Origin: Stutzerimonas stutzeri
GTDB lineage: Bacteria > Pseudomonadota > Gammaproteobacteria > Pseudomonadales > Pseudomonadaceae
Length of the DNA stretch: 64,000 nucleotides
Assembly (NCBI GenBank): GCA_002387205.1
Contig: DGLA01000016.1
Coordinates: 62,001-126,000 of the forward strand
Direction: 5' to 3'
Numbering within the stretch: the stretch's first letter is position 1; every line of letters begins with the position of its first letter. Shown here piece after piece: positions 24,413 through 33,399 of the stretch. A program made the position numbers and the translations under genes. The notes under the pieces are model-generated. The model did no database searches. It had not been told where the DNA came from and saw nothing but the letters and a program-made list of their open reading frames with translations.

Positions 24413-26983
24413 TCAGACTCGCGTTTTCAGGTTGTATAGCAGGTCCAGCGCCTGGCGCGGGGTCATATCATCGGGATTGATCCGCCCCAATTCCTCTACG
24501 ACCGGATGCGGCAGGCTTGCAAACAGGTCGTTCTGCATGGGTGGTGCAGGTTCGCCGGCAGCTATTTTCGGTTTTTCATGTGCCAGGCTGGTGGTTTCCA
24601 GCCGCGACAGATGGTCGCGTGCGCGCTGAATGACCTCGCCAGGGACGCCGGCCAGCTGTGCCACTGCCAGTCCGTAGCTCTGGCTCGCCGGGCCCGGCAA
24701 GACGTGATGCAGAAAAACGATCCGCTCGTTGTGCTCGGTAGCCGACAGATGCACATTGGCCACAACCGGCTCGCTTTCCGGCAGCACGGTCAGCTCGAAG
24801 TAGTGGGTGGCGAAGAGAGTAAAGGCGCGCAGCTTGGCCAGATGCTCGGCGGCGGCCCAGGCCAGGGAAAGGCCGTCGAAGGTGCTGGTGCCGCGGCCGA
24901 CTTCATCCATCAGCACCAGGCTGCGATCGCTTGCGTTGTGCAGGATGTTGGCGGTTTCGCTCATCTCCACCATGAAGGTGGAGCGGCCGCCGGCCAGGTC
25001 GTCCGACGAACCGATACGGGTAAAGATGCGGTCGACCAGCGACAGTTCGCAGGTCTTGGCCGGCACGAAGCTGCCGATCTGCGCCAGCAGCACGATTAGC
25101 GCCGTTTGGCGCATGTAGGTCGACTTGCCGCCCATGTTCGGGCCGGTGATGACCAGCATGCGGGTGTCATCGTCGAGCTGGAGATCGTTGCCAACGAAAG
25201 GCGTTTGCAGCACCTGCTCGACTACCGGATGGCGGCCCTGCTCGATTACAAGGCATGGATGCTCGACGAAGCGCGGACGGTTCAGGTCCAGCGCCAATGC
25301 CCGTTCGGCCAGGTTGCTCAGCACGTCCAGTTCAGCCAGTGCTGCGGCACTGTCCTGCAGCGGGGCGAGGTGCTCGATAAGCTGCTCCAGCAATTCTTCG
25401 TAGAGTTGCTTTTCACGGGCCAGGGCACGGCTCTTGGCCGATAGCGCCTTGTCTTCGAATTCTTTCAGTTCCGGCGTAATGAAGCGCTCGGCACCCTTGA
25501 GTGTCTGGCGGCGGATGTAGTCGGCCGGGGCGGATTCTGCCTGCTTGCTTGGCAGCTCGATGAAATAACCGTGCACGCGGTTGTAGCCAACCTTGAGATT
25601 GGCCAGGCCGGTACGGGCTTTTTCCCGCGTCTCCAGGTCCATGAGGTATTGGCCAGCGTTCTCCGAAAGCGACTGCAGCTCGTCCAGCTCGGCGTCGTAA
25701 CCGGTTTTCAGGACGCCGCCGTCGCGAATCACGGCAGGCGGATTGTCTGTGATCGCCCTTGCGAGCAGCGCCGCGAGCTCCGGGTAGGTGCGGATGATCG
25801 TCGCCAGCTGGTTGAGGTGCGGTGCCACCAGTTCGCGCAGCCCCTCCTGAAGCTGTGGCAGGGCTGCGAGCGCATCCCGCAGGCGTGCCAGGTCGCGTGG
25901 ACGGGCATTGCGCAGGCCGATGCGGGCAAGGATGCGTTCGAGATCGCCGATGTCCTTCAGCTGTGGCTGGATCTGCTCGAAGCGGTAATGATCGAGCAGG
26001 CAGGTGATCGAATCCTGACGGGCTTCGAGAACGCTGCGGTCCCGCAGCGGGCGGTTCAGCCAGCGGCTGAGTAGTCGACTACCCATGGCAGTCTGGCAGC
26101 GGTCGACCACCGATTGCAGGGTGTTGTCGCGTCCGCCTCCAAGGTTGATGTCCAGCTCCAGGTTGCGTCGGGTTGCGCCGTCAAGGATGACGGTGTCGTC
26201 GAGGCGCTCGTGGCGCAGGCTGCGCAAGTGGTGCAGGGCGGTGCGTTGGGTCTCCTTGGCATAGGTCAGCAGGCAACCTGCAGCACCGATCGCCAGGGTC
26301 AGCTTCTCGCAGCCGAAGCCTTTCAGGTCCTGCGTGCCAAATTGCTGGCAGAGGCCCTTAGAGGCACTGTCGCGGTCGAAGTCCCAGGGTGCACGGCGCC
26401 GCACGCCACGACGCTTTTCGAGCGGAAGGTTGGCCGGCCAGTCATCAGGGATCATCAGTTCAGCTGGATTTAGGCGTTCCACCTCGGCCAGCAGGGTTTC
26501 CCAGCCGCCGAACTCCTGGACGCTGAAGCGGCCGCTGGTAATGTCCAGTACAGCCAGTCCGAACAGCTTTTCATCGCCGACCAGAGCTGCGAGGAGGTTG
26601 TCGCGATGCTCGTCGAGCAGTGCCTCGTCACTGACCGTCCCTGGCGTGATGATTCGTACCACCTGGCGTTCTACCGGGCCCTTGCTCGTGGCCGGATCGC
26701 CGATCTGCTCGCATATCACCACCGACTCGCCAAGCTTGACCAGTCGGCTGAGATAGCCCTCGGCCGAGTGGAACGGAATCCCCGCCATGGGGATGGCGTT
26801 ACCCCCGGACTGGCCGCGCGCGGTCAGCGTGATGTCCAGCAGCTTGGCAGCCTTCTTTGCATCTTCGTAGAACAGCTCGTAGAAATCACCCATGCGATAG
26901 AACATCAACTGGTCTGGATGCTCGCGCTTGAGCTTCCAGTATTGCTGCATCATGGGTGTGTGATGGGACAGATCGTGTGACAT
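24413..26983 (-). CDS. mutS: DNA mismatch repair protein MutS
   Basis: This is an 856-residue mismatch-recognition ATPase. The N-terminal mismatch-binding motif is at F34-Y35-E36 (GDFYELF). Connector and lever domains follow. The ATPase carries GPNMGGKST (Walker A), then DEVGRGTSTFDG (Walker B and signature) and ATHYFEL. The C-terminus, with DLFASLPHPVVEEL, is the usual dimerisation/tetramer and clamp-interaction tail. It is full length with no break. An internal ATG at codon 11 is a possible alternative start. The nearby recA-recX order is the normal Pseudomonas repair neighbourhood. Confidence 0.98.
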   Translation of the reverse strand: MSHDLSHHTPMMQQYWKLKREHPDQLMFYRMGDFYELFYEDAKKAAKLLDITLTARGQSGGNAIPMAGIPFHSAEGYLSRLVKLGESVVICEQIGDPATSKGPVERQVVRIITPGTVSDEALLDEHRDNLLAALVGDEKLFGLAVLDITSGRFSVQEFGGWETLLAEVERLNPAELMIPDDWPANLPLEKRRGVRRRAPWDFDRDSASKGLCQQFGTQDLKGFGCEKLTLAIGAAGCLLTYAKETQRTALHHLRSLRHERLDDTVILDGATRRNLELDINLGGGRDNTLQSVVDRCQTAMGSRLLSRWLNRPLRDRSVLEARQDSITCLLDHYRFEQIQPQLKDIGDLERILARIGLRNARPRDLARLRDALAALPQLQEGLRELVAPHLNQLATIIRTYPELAALLARAITDNPPAVIRDGGVLKTGYDAELDELQSLSENAGQYLMDLETREKARTGLANLKVGYNRVHGYFIELPSKQAESAPADYIRRQTLKGAERFITPELKEFEDKALSAKSRALAREKQLYEELLEQLIEHLAPLQDSAAALAELDVLSNLAERALALDLNRPRFVEHPCLVIEQGRHPVVEQVLQTPFVGNDLQLDDDTRMLVITGPNMGGKSTYMRQTALIVLLAQIGSFVPAKTCELSLVDRIFTRIGSSDDLAGGRSTFMVEMSETANILHNASDRSLVLMDEVGRGTSTFDGLSLAWAAAEHLAKLRAFTLFATHYFELTVLPESEPVVANVHLSATEHNERIVFLHHVLPGPASQSYGLAVAQLAGVPGEVIQRARDHLSRLETTSLAHEKPKIAAGEPAPPMQNDLFASLPHPVVEELGRINPDDMTPRQALDLLYNLKTRV

Positions 26984-27176
26984 ATGGCTCGATACTTGGA
27001 GGAGATGGGCGCAGGCGAGGCTCTATCCGGGCGATGTAATTGGCAGAGGCGGGTGGTCGATGCGCCGAACGAAACAAACCGGGAAGGTTATCATGGGCCA
27101 CGCAGGGAGCGATGCGGCATCTTGGCAGCTGGCGCCTGCGTAGCGATCGGATTGAATAGCGCTCAGGGAGTAACTG

Positions 27177-27641
27177 ATGACTGCTCTGCAAGGTGCGCCG
27201 GGCGCACCGACAAACCTGCTGGTTGTGGTCGTGGCCAATATCCTCGTCGTTGCGGTAGCGGTGGCCATTCACTATGAGTTTCTGTCCCGGCTCTCAGCCT
27301 ACAAGCCGAGCCCGCACTTTCAGCACCGAGTAGGAATCGTCTTCGGTGTTTTTGGGGCTCTCACGGCGCATGCCGTCGAGGTCTGGGTATTTGCCTTCGC
27401 CTACTACTTCATGCATCACACGCCCGGCTGGGGCGAGCTGGCCGGCGAATTCGGTGGCAGCCTGCTGGACTGCGCCTACTTTTCCTTCACCACGTTCACC
27501 ACGGTCGGTTTCGGGGATATCCACCCCGTCGGGCCTATTCGGTTCCTGACCGGTATCGAGGCCCTTACTGGGCTGGTGCTGATTACCTGGACCGCCTCGT
27601 TTCTGTTTCTGGAAATGCAGCGCCACTGGAAGGTCCGTTGA
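27177..27641 (+). CDS. Two-pore-helix potassium channel (ion channel family 2)
   Basis: This 154-residue membrane protein has an N-terminal helix (about 13-33), two further helices around a pore loop, and a short basic tail. The loop sequence SFTTFTTVGFGDIHPVG (about 101-117) contains the K+ filter TVGFGD. There is no regulatory RCK or cyclic-nucleotide domain in this gene. AGGGAG lies 6 nt ahead of ATG 27177. It lies between mutS (divergent) and cinA (same strand) and is likely monocistronic. Confidence 0.92.
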   Translation: MTALQGAPGAPTNLLVVVVANILVVAVAVAIHYEFLSRLSAYKPSPHFQHRVGIVFGVFGALTAHAVEVWVFAFAYYFMHHTPGWGELAGEFGGSLLDCAYFSFTTFTTVGFGDIHPVGPIRFLTGIEALTGLVLITWTASFLFLEMQRHWKVR

Positions 27642-27739
27642 ATCCATCCAGGTGGGCCTGCGGCTGGATGTGCTGACCTGCTGGAGGCCGGGCTGCTAAG
27701 GTAGGCATCCAACATCCAACATCCAAATCTGGAGCTGCC

Positions 27740-28240
27740 ATGTCCCGCGTGACCGATCTTGCCGCGCAGCTGGGCCGCGCACTACAGCAACAGTCGGCAC
27801 AGGTAAGCACTGCCGAATCCTGTACTGGCGGAGGCATCGCCGAGGCCATCACCCGTGTCGCCGGCAGCTCGGCCTGGTTCGAGGCCGGTTTCGTCACCTA
27901 TTCCAATGCGCAGAAAACCCGTCAGCTCCAGGTGCCGGCAAGCCTGTTCGCCGAGGTGGGAGCGGTCAGCCGCGAGGTGGTCGAGGCAATGGTGCGCGGC
28001 GCGCAGCAGGCCAGTGGTGCCCAATATGCGGTGGCCGTCAGCGGCGTTGCCGGGCCGGGAGGCGGATCGCCGGAAAAGCCGGTCGGCACCGTGTGGCTGG
28101 CCTGGGCCTCTGGTAAGGAGCGATTCGCCAAGCGGTTCAATTTCGACGGCAATAGGCAGGCCATCCGTGAACAGAGCATAGAGGCCGCGCTCGTCGGATT
28201 GATCCGGTTGGCAGCAGGAGAAAATCCGTTGGAGGACTAG
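27740..28240 (+). CDS. cinA: Nicotinamide-nucleotide amidohydrolase (CinA C-terminal type)
   Basis: This is a 166-residue single-domain PncC-type enzyme that deamidates NMN to NaMN in NAD recycling. Conserved elements are STAESCTGGGIAEAITRVAGSSAWFEAGFVTYSNAQKT (about 18-55) and VSGVAGPGGGSPEKPVGTVWLAW (about 99-121). The length matches the short CinA/PncC form, without the N-terminal molybdopterin-like domain. It lies directly before recA, a very common Pseudomonas arrangement. Confidence 0.95.
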   Translation: MSRVTDLAAQLGRALQQQSAQVSTAESCTGGGIAEAITRVAGSSAWFEAGFVTYSNAQKTRQLQVPASLFAEVGAVSREVVEAMVRGAQQASGAQYAVAVSGVAGPGGGSPEKPVGTVWLAWASGKERFAKRFNFDGNRQAIREQSIEAALVGLIRLAAGENPLED

Positions 28241-28265
28241 GCGCTCGATTTTGCCTATGCTCTAA

Positions 28266-28285
28266 TACTGTCTACTTATACAGTT
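28266..28285 (+). promoter_or_regulatory. LexA (SOS) box upstream of recA
   Basis: CTG at 28268-28270, a 10-bp AT-rich spacer and CAG at 28281-28283 form the exact CTG-N10-CAG pattern with TA- and -TT flanks. It is 40 bp ahead of the recA ATG and overlaps the likely promoter (TTGCCT at 28251-28256 as a candidate -35). LexA repression with release on DNA damage is expected. Confidence 0.92.
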
Positions 28286-28324
28286 GTCGTGGCCTCTGGC
28301 CCTCTTGATCAAGTGAGGATTGTA

Positions 28325-29368
28325 ATGGACGAGAACAAGAAGCGTGCCTTGTCAGCGGCTTTGGGCCAGATCGAAAAGCAGTTCGGTAAGGGCGCGGTCA
28401 TGCGCATGGGCGATCATGATCGTCAGGCGATCCCCTCCATCTCCACCGGCTCGTTGGGCCTGGACATCGCGCTTGGCATCGGCGGCTTGCCGAAAGGCCG
28501 AATCGTTGAAATCTACGGTCCGGAATCGTCGGGTAAGACCACCTTGACCCTGTCAGTCATTGCCGAAGCCCAGAAGCTGGGCGCCACCTGCGCCTTCGTC
28601 GACGCCGAGCACGCGCTTGATCCGGACTACGCCGGCAAGCTCGGCGTCAACGTTGACGACCTGCTGGTTTCGCAGCCGGATACCGGTGAACAGGCGCTGG
28701 AAATCACCGACATGCTGGTGCGCTCCAATGCCGTTGACGTGATCATCGTCGACTCCGTGGCGGCCCTGGTGCCCAAGGCGGAAATCGAAGGCGAGATGGG
28801 CGACACCCATGTGGGTCTGCAGGCCCGCCTGATGTCCCAGGCGTTGCGCAAGATCACCGGTAACATCAAGAACGCCAATTGCCTGGTCATCTTCATCAAC
28901 CAGATCCGCATGAAGATCGGCGTGATGTTCGGTAGCCCGGAAACCACCACCGGCGGTAATGCGTTGAAGTTCTACGCCTCGGTCCGTCTCGACATCCGCC
29001 GTACCGGTGCGGTGAAGGAGGGCGACGAAGTGGTTGGTAGCGAAACCCGCGTCAAGGTAGTCAAGAACAAGGTGGCGCCACCGTTCCGTCAGGCCGAATT
29101 CCAGATCCTGTACGGTAAGGGCATCTACCGTAATGGTGAGGTTATCGATCTGGGTGTACAGCAGGGCCTGGTCGAGAAGTCGGGTGCCTGGTATGCCTAC
29201 AAGGGCAGCAAGATCGGCCAGGGCAAGGCCAACGCTGCCAAGTACCTCGAGGAGAACCCGGAAATCGGTCGGGAGATCGAGCAGCAGATCCGCGACAAGC
29301 TGCTGGTGGTTGCGGCCAATACCAAGGCCAACCCTGTGACTGAAGACCTGGCCGAAGCCGATCTCTAA
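28325..29368 (+). CDS. recA: Recombinase RecA
   Basis: This is a 347-residue recombinase that forms filaments on single-stranded DNA, drives strand exchange and triggers LexA self-cleavage. Walker A GPESSGKT is at 65-72, the Walker B strand is VDVIIVDSVAALVPKAE, and loop L2 (MFGSPETTTGGNALKFYASV) is intact. The C-terminus is acidic. ATG 28325 with TGAGGA upstream is the standard start; a GTG at 28289 is in frame but adds non-family residues. It is followed after 5 bp by recX. Confidence 0.98.
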   Translation: MDENKKRALSAALGQIEKQFGKGAVMRMGDHDRQAIPSISTGSLGLDIALGIGGLPKGRIVEIYGPESSGKTTLTLSVIAEAQKLGATCAFVDAEHALDPDYAGKLGVNVDDLLVSQPDTGEQALEITDMLVRSNAVDVIIVDSVAALVPKAEIEGEMGDTHVGLQARLMSQALRKITGNIKNANCLVIFINQIRMKIGVMFGSPETTTGGNALKFYASVRLDIRRTGAVKEGDEVVGSETRVKVVKNKVAPPFRQAEFQILYGKGIYRNGEVIDLGVQQGLVEKSGAWYAYKGSKIGQGKANAAKYLEENPEIGREIEQQIRDKLLVVAANTKANPVTEDLAEADL

Positions 29369-29373
29369 TCTGT

Positions 29374-29835
29374 ATGCCGGTTGTGCTTGATAGCCCGGCC
29401 GCTGTGCGGCGGGCTGCAATGGATCTCCTAGCCCGTCGCGAGCATGGTCGCATCGAGCTGAGCCGCAAGCTGCGTTCACGCGGCGCACCGGACGAACTCA
29501 TCGAGCCTGCACTGGACAAGCTGGCTGATGAGGGGCTGCTCAGCGAGGCTCGCTATCTGGAAAGCTTCGTTCGGATGCGTGCGAATGCCGGCTACGGCCC
29601 CCTTCGAATACGTGAGGAGTTGGTCCGGCGTGGCGTGCCCCGGGAAATGGTCGAGCAGGCATTGCGTAGCAGCGGTTATGACTGGAACGTCCAGCTGCAT
29701 GAGGTCTGGTTGCGCAAGTTCGGCGAATTACCTGGCGATCAGCGCGAAAGAGCCCGACAGGGCCGCTTTCTCAGTTATCGCGGCTATCCCCTGGAGCTCA
29801 TCGGTCGTCTTTTGCGGGGCGGCTCGATCGATTGA
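29374..29835 (+). CDS. recX: Regulatory protein RecX
   Basis: This 153-residue, mostly helical protein binds RecA filaments and limits their growth. Three-helix RecX repeats are visible: AMDLLARREHGRIELSRKLRSRG, then DKLADEGLLSEARYLESFVRMRANAGYGPLRIREELVRRGV, then the C-terminal repeat ending in YPLELIGRLL. It starts 5 bp after recA and so shares its SOS-controlled transcript. Confidence 0.95.
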   Translation: MPVVLDSPAAVRRAAMDLLARREHGRIELSRKLRSRGAPDELIEPALDKLADEGLLSEARYLESFVRMRANAGYGPLRIREELVRRGVPREMVEQALRSSGYDWNVQLHEVWLRKFGELPGDQRERARQGRFLSYRGYPLELIGRLLRGGSID

Positions 29836-29897
29836 TCTGGCCGCACCAGCGTTCACCTTCGCTTGGGCACTAGAAACTCGCTCGCCCTAGCTGAGAT

Positions 29898-30989
29898 TCA
29901 ATCATCTGGCCGCAGTGACGCTGCCCAGTGTTCTTTCGCGTTGATGAAGTCGGTGAGCTGTCGCAGGCGGCCATGGTCCCTGCCATTGAATACAAAGCTC
30001 AGCCGTGGTAGCGCCTGCAGCTCCGGCTCATCCAGTTCCATTTCACAGCACGCCTGCTGCTCGAAATGGCCCTCCAGGCACAGGTCAGCAAAGCTTTCGT
30101 TCATGAACGTCATTGCAGCGTCGGTCAGCACATGGTTCATGCGCATGACAAAGCGGTCCTTGAGCCAGCGGCTCGAATGGAAATTCCCGTAGAAATGATT
30201 GATCTCAGCTGCAGCGTCCTCGGCGTTATCAACCAGGCGTACCAGCCCCATGTCGCTGGGGAGGATGTAGCGGTTGTCTTGTAGCTGATTGCGTACGAAG
30301 TCCAGCATGTCCTTCCAGAACGAGCCGCCTGGTTCGTCCAGCAGGACGATGGGCACGAGCGGGCTCTTGCCCGTCTGGACCAGGGTCAGAACCTCAAGGG
30401 TCTCGTCCAGCGTGCCGAACCCACCCGGGCATAGCACTAGCGCATCGGCTTCCTTGATGAAAAAAAGTTTGCGCACGAAAAAGAAGTGAAAAGACAGCAG
30501 ATGGTCGGTGCCGTCCACGGTGGAATTGGCGTGTTGCTCGAAGGGTAGGGTGATGTTCAGGCCGAGGCTGTTATCTGTGCCGGCGCCTTCGTGCGCAGCC
30601 GCCATGATGCCTCCACCTGCGCCGGTGATGACCATGAGGTCGTATCGTGCCAGCGTCTGTCCGAGTTCACGGGCGAGGCCATAGAGTGGGTGCTCAACCG
30701 GCGTGCGCGCCGAGCCAAAAACAGTGACCTTGCGGCGTCGCTTGAATTGATCGAGTCGGCCGAACGCATGCTCCATTTCCCGCATGGTCTGCAAGAGGAT
30801 CTTGGCATCCCAACGGCTCCGATCCGCCTGGGCCATGCGCATGACGGTCACGAGCATCTCGCGATAGAGGGGCTGGTTCTGACTGGCCGGAGGGACAACA
30901 AGCGCAACCAGCTCGTCGAGTTTTTGGTTCAGGTCAGCACTGCTGGTCTTGAAATGTCTCGACAGATAATGGTCCGGTTCAAAAGGCAT
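29898..30989 (-). CDS. LOG family protein (TIGR00730-like, long form)
   Basis: This 363-residue protein has a central Rossmann-like LOG domain. VTVFGSART is at about 88-96, and GAGGGIMAAAHEGA (123-136) and PGGFGTLDE (about 189-197) are the signature motifs for nucleotide 5'-monophosphate phosphoribohydrolases. Plant LOG and bacterial PpnN cleave AMP- or GMP-type nucleotides. The extra N- and C-terminal parts (about 85 and 120 residues) set it apart from short LOG proteins and are closer to PpnN-like forms. The start at ATG 30989 is a choice: the frame is open to 31094, but the earlier residues look non-conserved. It converges on recX. Confidence 0.8.
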   Translation of the reverse strand: MPFEPDHYLSRHFKTSSADLNQKLDELVALVVPPASQNQPLYREMLVTVMRMAQADRSRWDAKILLQTMREMEHAFGRLDQFKRRRKVTVFGSARTPVEHPLYGLARELGQTLARYDLMVITGAGGGIMAAAHEGAGTDNSLGLNITLPFEQHANSTVDGTDHLLSFHFFFVRKLFFIKEADALVLCPGGFGTLDETLEVLTLVQTGKSPLVPIVLLDEPGGSFWKDMLDFVRNQLQDNRYILPSDMGLVRLVDNAEDAAAEINHFYGNFHSSRWLKDRFVMRMNHVLTDAAMTFMNESFADLCLEGHFEQQACCEMELDEPELQALPRLSFVFNGRDHGRLRQLTDFINAKEHWAASLRPDD

Positions 30990-31232
30990 ATCAGGTTCTC
31001 TTTTTTCATCATGGACCTGGCCATCGATTAGCAGGCCGTTGAAAGCGATGTCCGGCAAAGCAGGTGGTTTCGAGCTGCTCGGCCTTGGTGCCATTTTGCA
31101 CTGGGCATGCGTAAAACAGTCGGACGTCCCAGCGTTCAGCGGGGCCGCAGGAACCTTTAGCGAAGATCTCCGGTTACGACGCGGCTGTAGATGCCGTCAT
31201 GCGGCTCACCTACTCGCTGTTGCGCCTGCGCT

Positions 31233-32633
31233 TCAGAGCGCGATGCGATCGCCAGGTTCCGGAATCTGGGCATTCAGTCCCTGACGTTCCTTCAGGGCTT
31301 GCTGCAATACCAGCATTTTTTCGAGCTCGCCGTGGACCAGGTAGAGCTCAGGCTGCGGTTGGAAATTGTCGATCCATTCGATCAGCTGAGACTGACCTGC
31401 ATGGGCTGAGAACCCGCCGAGCGTATGAATCCGGGCCCCAACGGCGATGCGCTGATGCAGCAACTTGACGGTCTTTGCTCCGTCGACCAGTGCTCGTCCC
31501 AGGGTGCCACTAGCCTGAAACCCCGGTATCACCACATGGCATTCCGTGCGCCAGAGGTTGTGCTTGAAGTGGTGGAGAATTCTACCGCCACTGCACATGC
31601 CGCTCCCGGCAATGATGATCGCGCCGCTCTTGAAGCGATTGATGGTCATCGATTCTTCGGGGGTGGGGGTAGTTTTGAGTATGGGAAGCCATTTCTCGAG
31701 GCGACGGCAGCCGTCCTGCTCCGGGCTGGTAAGGCTGATGTCCAGCTGTTCGCTAAACGATGAATAGATGGAATTGGCGCCGATCGCCATTGGGCTGTCG
31801 AGGAAAACGGCCTGTTGAGGCAAGCGGCCTTGCTGATAGAGCTGCCCTAGATAGTAGATCAGGTCTTGAGTGCGACCAACGGCAAAAGACGGCATCAGCA
31901 CGTTTCCGCCGTCTTTGTGTGCTTGCTGAAGTATTCCCGCGAGCTCTTCAATGGTCGCCTCGTGGTCACGATGATCCCGATCGCCATAGGTGGATTCCAT
32001 CAGTACCACATCTGCTTCGCGTAGCGCTGTTGGCGCATGCATCAGGGGCGAGGTGTCATTGCCCAGGTCGCCTGAAAATACCAGTCGACTCTGCCGGTCG
32101 AAGTCGACGATATCCATCTGAACGATCGCCGACCCGAGAATATGCCCTGCATCGAAGAAGGTCACGGTGATACCCGGTGCTGCCTCGAAAACCTCAGCAT
32201 ACGCGTGCGGGGTGCGCTGTTTCAGCATGCGCTCGGTGTCCACGCGTGTATAAAGCGGCTTGACTGCCGGCTTGCCGAGCCGCGCACGCCACTTGTTTTC
32301 CCATTCGGCATCCTTTTCCTGAATGCTCGCCGAATCCAGAAGCATCAGCTCGAGTAATTGGCAGGTAGCAGCCGTGGCGTGGATCGGTCCCCGATAGCCA
32401 GCTGCGACCAGCCTTGGGAGAAGTCCGCTATGGTCGATATGGGCATGAGAAATCACCACGGCGTCGATGGCTGCAGGATCAAAAGCAAAAGCGGCCCGGT
32501 TGCCTGCTTCTTCTTCCCGCCGCCCTTGATGCATGCCGCAGTCCAGCAGTACGCGTGCGCCGCCATGGGTCTCGATCAGGTAGCACGAGCCGGTGACCTG
32601 CTGGATGGCACCGAGAAAACTGAGCAAAGCCAT
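31233..32633 (-). CDS. Beta-CASP metallo-beta-lactamase-fold ribonuclease
   Basis: This is a 466-residue enzyme of the RNA-specificity (CPSF73-like) group. The metal-binding motif HAHIDHSG is at 63-70, with further ligands in DAGHILGSA and SGDLG. The beta-CASP insertion follows, with SFAVGRTQ, SGMCSGGR and VVIPGFQASGTLG. HTLGGFSAHAGQ and the RMMBL-like VHGE segment complete the site. It is expected to be a cytoplasmic exo/endoribonuclease. ATG 32633 is chosen, with GGTGGGG upstream; GTG 32645 is an alternative four codons earlier. Confidence 0.9.
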   Translation of the reverse strand: MALLSFLGAIQQVTGSCYLIETHGGARVLLDCGMHQGRREEEAGNRAAFAFDPAAIDAVVISHAHIDHSGLLPRLVAAGYRGPIHATAATCQLLELMLLDSASIQEKDAEWENKWRARLGKPAVKPLYTRVDTERMLKQRTPHAYAEVFEAAPGITVTFFDAGHILGSAIVQMDIVDFDRQSRLVFSGDLGNDTSPLMHAPTALREADVVLMESTYGDRDHRDHEATIEELAGILQQAHKDGGNVLMPSFAVGRTQDLIYYLGQLYQQGRLPQQAVFLDSPMAIGANSIYSSFSEQLDISLTSPEQDGCRRLEKWLPILKTTPTPEESMTINRFKSGAIIIAGSGMCSGGRILHHFKHNLWRTECHVVIPGFQASGTLGRALVDGAKTVKLLHQRIAVGARIHTLGGFSAHAGQSQLIEWIDNFQPQPELYLVHGELEKMLVLQQALKERQGLNAQIPEPGDRIAL

Positions 32634-32886
32634 AAACGTCCCCACCTTTACGAATAGGTTCAGGGTGCCGGTTCGGCTATGTTCGCGTCTTGACGCATAT
32701 CAGGAAGCGTCGCTGGTTGTTGGCCTGGCTTCAGTGCCTGTCTTGCTGCGATCGCGTGGTTGCGAGGAGGGCATCAGGCAAGGCGCAGGACAAGGTTGCC
32801 CATGACCGGGGCGATGAGCGCAGTGACGACCTGATCGGCTATCTCCGGCCCAACGCCTTTGGAAGGTATCGGTCTGCGACCCTCGA

Positions 32887-33279
32887 TCAACAATCGCTAG
32901 CGCGGTAGCGCTCGGTGGTGATGGGCTTCTTGCTTTGGTACTCGCTGAACTCGAAGCGCAGCACTGCGCCTTGGCTCATCAGTTCGCGTAGTCCTTGATT
33001 GTTGCAGACGCTGGCAGCCAGTTGCGAGCGGACCTGCTTTGGATTGTCACGCATCTGTGCCGCATGCCGGGGCTGCACGCTTAGATGATTGACCAACTGG
33101 TTGCCATCGACGCTGTAACCTTCGTCAAGCAAGTCCGAATTGATGGCGCGTGGCGTGCCGATGCTGCTTTCGCGTGCGACCTTTTCCAGCAACTGGTCGA
33201 GCGGCTGGTCCTGTGCAGAGGCGTTGTGGACGAAAGACAGAGCGAGGCAAAGCGGGACGAACGGTATCAGACGGTGCAT
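32887..33279 (-). CDS. Small secreted protein, QSregVF-like
   Basis: This 130-residue protein has a signal peptide (MHRLIPFVPLCLALSFVHNASA, cleavage near residue 22) and a mature domain of about 108 residues. The mature part has two cysteines (in VCNNQG and at the last residue, C130) that could form a disulfide. It resembles the family based on P. aeruginosa PA3611, described as a putative quorum-sensing-regulated virulence factor. I rely on memory of the pattern and position, so the assignment is moderate. AGGAG precedes ATG 33279. The frame is open to 33408, but only this start gives a signal peptide. It is divergent from the DTW gene. Confidence 0.65.
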   Translation of the reverse strand: MHRLIPFVPLCLALSFVHNASAQDQPLDQLLEKVARESSIGTPRAINSDLLDEGYSVDGNQLVNHLSVQPRHAAQMRDNPKQVRSQLAASVCNNQGLRELMSQGAVLRFEFSEYQSKKPITTERYRASDC

Positions 33280-33399
33280 GGTGATCTCCTGGTGACTGCC
33301 GTCGTTCGACCGACCACTGACAGGGCGGTTCAGTGACCTGCTTCGCGCCGCGGGAAGGCTGGTAGACTGCCTGCCCATTCGCAATGAGCCGCCACCGCC

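Noticed and set aside
32690..32908. Possible small gene upstream of the beta-CASP gene
   Set aside because: No ribosome-binding site, Arg/Ser-rich random-looking product and overlap with the secreted-protein gene end.
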